NCBI RefSeq assembly: GCF_900176335.1 | Contig: NZ_FWXW01000011.1 | Span: forward strand, 1-64,000 | Direction: 5' to 3' | Origin: Papillibacter cinnamivorans DSM 12816 | GTDB taxonomy: Bacteria > Bacillota > Clostridia > Oscillospirales > Oscillospiraceae | DNA: 64,000 nt | In this document: in pieces, positions 60,219 to 64,000 of the stretch | Numbering within the stretch: position 1 is the first letter of the stretch | Layout of the letters: each line of letters starts with the position of its first letter | Translations under genes and position numbers: made by a program | Notes under the pieces: generated by a model | Database searches by the model: none | Told to the model about the DNA's origin: nothing | What the model saw: the letters and a program-made list of their open reading frames with translations, nothing else

Positions 60219-60716
60219 ATGAAACATCTGAAAAAATTGGCACTGGCAGGAGCCACAGTCCTTGCCGTCGGAGCAATCTCCATTCCCGCGCTGGCCGTAT
60301 CCGGTTATAGTTCCCCGGCGGATATCGTCGCCGGCCTCACCGGGAATACCGTGGAAAGCGTAATCGCCGACAAGACGGAGTCCGGAGAAACGTACGGTTC
60401 CATCGCAAGCTCGTCCGACGTTCTGTCTGAGTTCCGGGCGGAAATGCTGGAGATCAAGCGCGCAAATTTGGCGGAGAGAGTTGCTGCCGGTGCAATGACC
60501 CAGGAAAGAGCGGACGAGATCCTCGCAGCCATGGAGGCCCATCAGGCCGACTGCGACGGCACGGGCAGCGGCGGAAACGCCGGAACGGGGGCCGGATTCG
60601 GAGGCTTTGGCGCCGGAACGGGCACGGGAACCGGCAGCATGAACCGCGGTTCACACGGGAACGGCCAATCCGGCACGGGCTGCGGCCTGGGAACGTGCAC
60701 GGGACAGACGGAGTAA
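60219..60716 (+). CDS. Secreted DUF2680-like protein with glycine-rich tail
   Basis: 165 aa. The signal peptide (about 1-26) is very similar in wording to that of the previous gene (GAISIPALA versus GAVSIPALA). The middle segment LAERVAAGAMTQERADEILAAMEAHQADCDG is the DUF2680 pattern. Residues about 115-160 are a Gly/Thr/Ser low-complexity tail with three cysteines near the end (GCGLGTC). Probably an extracellular partner of the DUF2202 protein; function unknown. Confidence 0.78.
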   Translation: MKHLKKLALAGATVLAVGAISIPALAVSGYSSPADIVAGLTGNTVESVIADKTESGETYGSIASSSDVLSEFRAEMLEIKRANLAERVAAGAMTQERADEILAAMEAHQADCDGTGSGGNAGTGAGFGGFGAGTGTGTGSMNRGSHGNGQSGTGCGLGTCTGQTE

Positions 60717-60781
60717 TCCTGCCTTCAGGCTCAACCAAAAAGCGCTGTCCACTGCCGCGAGATCAACAAAAAATTAAAAAA

Positions 60782-60820
60782 ACGGCTGCCCGCATAGTTG
60801 CGCGGGCAGCCGTTTTCGCT
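60782..60820 (+). terminator. Terminator after the DUF2680-like gene
   Basis: ACGGCTGCCCGC (60782-60793) pairs with GCGGGCAGCCGT (60802-60813), then TTTTC. Confidence 0.9.
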
Positions 60821-60867
60821 GTATACTTGTGCAGGAATCTGCCGCTGGATGCTTTCGGAGGTAACAT

Positions 60868-61470
60868 ATGACAGAATACTCAATCCGTCCGGCAAGGGAA
60901 TCGGACGCCAATGAAATCTTAGACATCTATGCGCCCTATATCGAGAAAACGGCAATCACCTTTGAATGCAGGGTTCCGGATCCGGATTCTTTCCGGCGCC
61001 GCATCCGGGATATTGCCAAAGATTACCCCTATCTTGTGTGCCTTCTGGACGACAGAATCGTCGGATACGCTTACGCCCACCGGCAGATGGAACGGGCCGC
61101 CTACGGATGGAATGCGGAACTGTCCGTTTATCTCTCCCCGGATCACCAAAGAAACGGAATCGGCCGGACACTCTACACCGCGCTTGTTGAAATTCTGGAA
61201 CTGCAAAACATCCGGAATCTCTACGCGGGGATCACCCTACCCAACCCCAAGAGCCAGGGGCTTCACAGGGCCCTGGGTTTCCGGGACCTGGGAGTATACC
61301 ACCTGACCGGATATAAGTTCGGCTCCTGGCGCGACGTGGTCTGGATGGAAAAACGAATCGGTACGGACGAGGAGCCTCCAAAGCCTTTTCTGCCGATCCA
61401 CCGGCTGGACTGGGAAATCGTTGCGGGGATTCTGAAGCGCTGTGAAGAGCGGCTCAACACTTTCAAATAA
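60868..61470 (+). CDS. GNAT N-acetyltransferase, phosphinothricin/YncA type
   Basis: 200 aa. IRPARESDANEILDIYAPYIEKTAITFE, GYAYAHRQMERAAYGWNAELSVYL and HQRNGIGRTLYTALVEIL (acetyl-CoA loop) followed by SQGLHRALGFRDLGVYHLTGYKFGSWRDVVWMEK are the complete signature of Pat/Bar-like acetyltransferases, which acetylate phosphinothricin, methionine sulfone or sulfoximine. GGAGG lies seven bases before the ATG. Confidence 0.92.
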   Translation: MTEYSIRPARESDANEILDIYAPYIEKTAITFECRVPDPDSFRRRIRDIAKDYPYLVCLLDDRIVGYAYAHRQMERAAYGWNAELSVYLSPDHQRNGIGRTLYTALVEILELQNIRNLYAGITLPNPKSQGLHRALGFRDLGVYHLTGYKFGSWRDVVWMEKRIGTDEEPPKPFLPIHRLDWEIVAGILKRCEERLNTFK

Positions 61471-61493
61471 CGCATCTTCCCCACATAAAACTG

Positions 61494-61530
61494 AGGCGGC
61501 GCCGGAACCGGCGCCGCCTTCTTATCATAA
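61494..61530. terminator. Bidirectional terminator
   Basis: AGGCGGCGCCGG (61494-61505) pairs with CCGGCGCCGCCT (61508-61519), then TCTTATCATAATTTTTT, between convergent genes. Confidence 0.75.
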
Positions 61531-61535
61531 TTTTT

Positions 61536-63128
61536 TCAGCGGCCTAAAATATCCAGGGCTTCTTCCCGGTAACAGTCCATGAGATAAGGGATCCCGGTCA
61601 CCCGTGCGCATTCCTCGGTGAGAGACATGAGCTCTTTTCGGGTGACGCTCTCCAGGCTGAAACACCTCGCGCCCGCCATGAGCTGCTGAAGCCCCACGCG
61701 GATCTTATCGGCATAGCTGTAGATGCCGACGGCGCCCAGGGGAATCTTTCCGATCTCCCCGGTGCCCACGAGTTCTTTCACCTGCTCGTAGCAGACGAAG
61801 ATCTCCTCCGGGGTGGAACCGAAATCGCTCACCGTCTTTGGAAGATCCTTGTCACGGAGCCACTGCTGGATGTTTTTCCCCACCATGCCCGGGATCATGA
61901 GGGCCCTGCCCATGCACACCGCCTTGACAAAGGGCGCTCCCAGAGCAAGGGCTTTGAACACCCCGTCCTCCGAGCTGAAGCCGCCGGCAAAAGCCAGGTC
62001 CGGAACCCGTCCGCCTTTCGACGCCAGGATGGAAGCAAATTCCGCGGCGGCGGAATGCAGGTACAAGTTCGGGATTCCCCACTCCTCCATCATGCGCCAG
62101 GGGCTCATCCCGGTTCCGCCGGAAGCCCCGTCTATGGTGAGAAGATCTATCTTCGCCCGGGAGGACCACTTGATAGCCATGGCCAGCTCCCGCAGGCTGT
62201 AGGCGCCCGTTTTCAGGGTGATCCGCTTGAAGCCGAGGCTGCGCAGCCGTTCCACTTCTCTGAAAAACCCTTCTTCGCTTACAAAGCCCAGGCGGCTGTG
62301 GCGCTCGAACTCGCGGATGGCGCCGCTGCGGAAAGCGGCCTGGTTCACCGGGTCGGAGGGATCCGGGGTTACGATGTAGCCCCTTTTCTGCAGTTCCATG
62401 GCCCTTTTCAGAGAGGAAACCTTGATTTCCCCGCCGATACACTTTGCGCCCTGGCCCCATTTGAGTTCGATAGTTTCGATTCCGTGCTTTTCTATGATGT
62501 ATTCCGCCACGCCAAGGCGGGTGTCTTCCACATTCATCTGGATGAGGATTTCGCCCAGGCCCCTGTGATACCTTCGGTAGGCTTCAATCCTCCGGTCCAT
62601 ATCCGGGGCCTTTTTCACCTTGTTGCTGGCATCCAGCACCAGCTCCGGGTCGATGCCGCACACGTTTTCCCCGCACACGATGGTCACGCCGGAAAGAGCG
62701 GCGCCCACCGCGAAGTGCTCCCAGTTCTTTCTCGCGATTTCTGTGGAACCCAGAGCGCCCGTAAAAATGGGAACGCTCATCTTCACTTTTTTCTCCCAGC
62801 CGTAGGAGGTCTCGGTGGACACCCGGGGAAAAATCGCGCTGTCGGAATTCGCCTCCACGCCATTGGGAAGGCCGTTAGCGCCCAGCGCATATCCCTGGAT
62901 GTTCAGGTGGGAATAGTCCACGGGGTAGTCCTTGTCCGCTCCCGCCGTGATATCCCCGAAGGGGCCCGGATAAATGAGCTCCCGGCCGCGGAAGGTCGCC
63001 TTGAATACCTCGCAGTTTCCCCTGCAGCCGTCGATGCACCTGGAACACAGTCCACTGGAAGGCACTACGTCTTTGGAACGGTTTGCCGTCCTGGTGGCAT
63101 CGTTTCCATTGGGTCTTTTCAGGTTCAT
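61536..63128 (-). CDS. Stand-alone glutamate-synthase FMN-domain protein
   Basis: 530 aa from ATG 63128 (AAAGGAG eight bases upstream). A short Cys-rich head, CSRCIDGCRGNC (about 28-39), may bind an iron-sulfur cluster. The body is the GltB FMN/2-oxoglutarate TIM barrel: IETIELKWGQGAKCIGGEIK, ITLKTGAYSLRELAMAIKWS, IDLLTIDGASGGTGMSP, FAGGFSSEDGVFKALALGA. It lacks the amidotransferase and GXGXG domains of full glutamate synthase, like the archaeal-type GltB homologues. Its true reaction is not certain; no small-subunit gene adjoins it. Confidence 0.85.
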   Translation of the reverse strand: MNLKRPNGNDATRTANRSKDVVPSSGLCSRCIDGCRGNCEVFKATFRGRELIYPGPFGDITAGADKDYPVDYSHLNIQGYALGANGLPNGVEANSDSAIFPRVSTETSYGWEKKVKMSVPIFTGALGSTEIARKNWEHFAVGAALSGVTIVCGENVCGIDPELVLDASNKVKKAPDMDRRIEAYRRYHRGLGEILIQMNVEDTRLGVAEYIIEKHGIETIELKWGQGAKCIGGEIKVSSLKRAMELQKRGYIVTPDPSDPVNQAAFRSGAIREFERHSRLGFVSEEGFFREVERLRSLGFKRITLKTGAYSLRELAMAIKWSSRAKIDLLTIDGASGGTGMSPWRMMEEWGIPNLYLHSAAAEFASILASKGGRVPDLAFAGGFSSEDGVFKALALGAPFVKAVCMGRALMIPGMVGKNIQQWLRDKDLPKTVSDFGSTPEEIFVCYEQVKELVGTGEIGKIPLGAVGIYSYADKIRVGLQQLMAGARCFSLESVTRKELMSLTEECARVTGIPYLMDCYREEALDILGR

Positions 63129-63153
63129 AAGCATGTCTCCTTTGACAGTCTAT

Positions 63154-63199
63154 TGTGCTAAAGCACATTTATCTTATCAAATTCGGCCTGCTTTTACAA
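63154..63199 (-). promoter_or_regulatory. Promoter and operator-like palindrome of the glutamate-synthase-domain gene
   Basis: Minus strand TTGTAA (63199-63194), 17-nt spacer, TAAGAT (63176-63171). The palindrome TGTGCT-AA-AGCACA (63154-63167) sits at the expected transcription start, a typical repressor position. Confidence 0.55.
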
Positions 63200-63306
63200 T
63201 GTTTTACCGGTATAATTCTGCAATATATTGTTCTTTTGCACATCTTAATCGCCCTGCGGCTCCACGTTACCATGTTATCCGGATGGGTACGCACCGTTCA
63301 TTACAA

Positions 63307-64000
63307 TTACCCGCTAATACCTTCCCCCTTTTCCTCCCTCAGCTTTTCCCGGATCAGCAGCACGTTCTCCGCCAGGCGCGGGTTCCCCGGCGTCAGTTCC
63401 AGGGCCCGCTGCGCGTGGTCCAGGGAATCGGCATACATTCCCAGGTGGTAGCAGGCGACGGCGCACAGGTCGTGGGGCGTATGGTCCCAGGCATAGCCCT
63501 GGTTAATATACACGGAGGACTTTTTGTTTATTTTCAGCGCCTGGGTCGTCATGTAAAAAACGGCGGGCCAGTCTTCCAGCTGGAAGGCCAGCTTCGCACT
63601 TTCCACCCAGGGTTCCCGCATGCCGGGAGCCTCCGCAACGGCCCTTAAATACCAGCGTTTCGCCTCCCTAGTTTTTCCCAGGCTCCGGCAGGACTCGGCG
63701 ATCCACCGCATGGCGGCGCACCGCTCCTCCGTCCAGCGCGCGGTGGGAAGATTCAGATATCGCATCAGGGCGCGGATACAGTCTTCCCAGCGTTCCCTGT
63801 ACATATATTCCCGTCCAAGATAATACGCCATCCTGGCATCCGTCGGGTCCTCTTCCGCTCCCAGCTCCAGAAGCGGAAGGTAATTGCTCCTGGACTTTTC
63901 GGGGTCCGGATGGTGATTGAGCACCATTCCGTCGATAAACACCACTTTTTCCGGTTCCGCACCTTCCCGGCGCAACACCTCGTGCACCGGGTAAACCCAC
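63307..64000 (-). CDS. Glycosyltransferase C-terminus with TPR-like repeats (5' end cut by window edge)
   Basis: At least 231 codons; the frame is open to the window edge, where it reads WVYPVHEVLRREGAEPEKVV. A [W]xxPVHE segment followed by NHHPDPEKSRSNYLPLLE is what follows the catalytic core of family-2 glycosyltransferases that carry TPR tails. The rest is helical: AYYLGREYMYRERWEDCIRALMRYL, AMRWIAESCRSLGKTREAKRWYLRAV and ACYHLGMYADSLDHAQRALELTPGN are TPR-like. The catalytic domain is outside the window. A role in surface glycan assembly is inferred. Confidence 0.75.
   Translation of the reverse strand, partial: WVYPVHEVLRREGAEPEKVVFIDGMVLNHHPDPEKSRSNYLPLLELGAEEDPTDARMAYYLGREYMYRERWEDCIRALMRYLNLPTARWTEERCAAMRWIAESCRSLGKTREAKRWYLRAVAEAPGMREPWVESAKLAFQLEDWPAVFYMTTQALKINKKSSVYINQGYAWDHTPHDLCAVACYHLGMYADSLDHAQRALELTPGNPRLAENVLLIREKLREEKGEGISG

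Overview
This window reads as the chromosome of a Gram-positive, probably spore-forming, anaerobic member of the Clostridia. It is GC-rich (roughly 55-58% by eye). The gene set fits an Oscillospiraceae-type gut Firmicute: a WalRK operon, SLH-anchored surface proteins, GatCAB with a bacterial AspRS, a T-box on trp, and LysM/GH18 germination-type enzymes. The placement is inference from gene content; there is no rRNA in the window. Genes are dense and mostly leftward, with short rightward blocks.

1-10990 (leftward): the first codons of a small XRE regulator with a twin operator; phosphoglucomutase pgcA; a zinc-ribbon/DUF2007 protein; then rlmH, walJ, murA, yycI, yycH, walK and walR, with a NUDIX hydrolase upstream of walR. 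This is the essential cell-wall homeostasis operon with murA placed inside it and given its own promoters.

10991-18000 (rightward): a structured leader and aspS, gatC, gatA, gatB, smpB, ppiB and ssrA (tmRNA). This is a translation block covering Asp/Asn-tRNA charging and ribosome rescue.

18000-20900: a small island at the 3' end of ssrA, bracketed by two about 160-bp direct repeats. It holds a divergent XRE regulator with two operators, a small ORF, an SLH plus YD-repeat surface protein behind a hairpin that buries its Shine-Dalgarno sequence, and possible decayed gene fragments.

20900-33300: a ComFB-like protein; a secreted stalk-domain protein with a HEXXH motif; an endonuclease/phosphatase-fold protein; the T-box-controlled trpEGDCF operon (no trpBA); a methyltransferase; a membrane protein plus GNAT pair; and a phosphate transporter with its DUF47 partner.

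33600-46200: an SLH 5'-nucleotidase; an rRNA methyltransferase (RlmA type) next to an ABC exporter with a secreted partner; an SLH GH18 glycosidase; and a four-gene leftward operon for GDP-fucose synthesis (manC, fcl, gmd) headed by a GT10 fucosyltransferase.

46600-64000: a LysM-GH18 enzyme; a KimA-like potassium importer with an apparent AUA start; an FAD-dependent lipoprotein oxidoreductase; an ArsR-controlled CoA-disulfide-reductase-like enzyme; a degenerate CbiT-like protein; a ribbon-helix-helix protein; an alpha/beta hydrolase; a two-component system divergent from two small secreted proteins (DUF2202 and DUF2680 types); a phosphinothricin-type GNAT; a stand-alone glutamate-synthase-domain protein; and the C-terminal part of a glycosyltransferase with TPR-like repeats.

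Several families of dispersed, hairpin-rich intergenic repeats recur in the window (11.1/30.2 kb inverted pair; 18.0/20.7 kb; 55.7/59.4 kb; hairpin clusters at 29.9 and 35.8 kb). With the fucosylation operon and the leader RNAs, these are the least ordinary parts.
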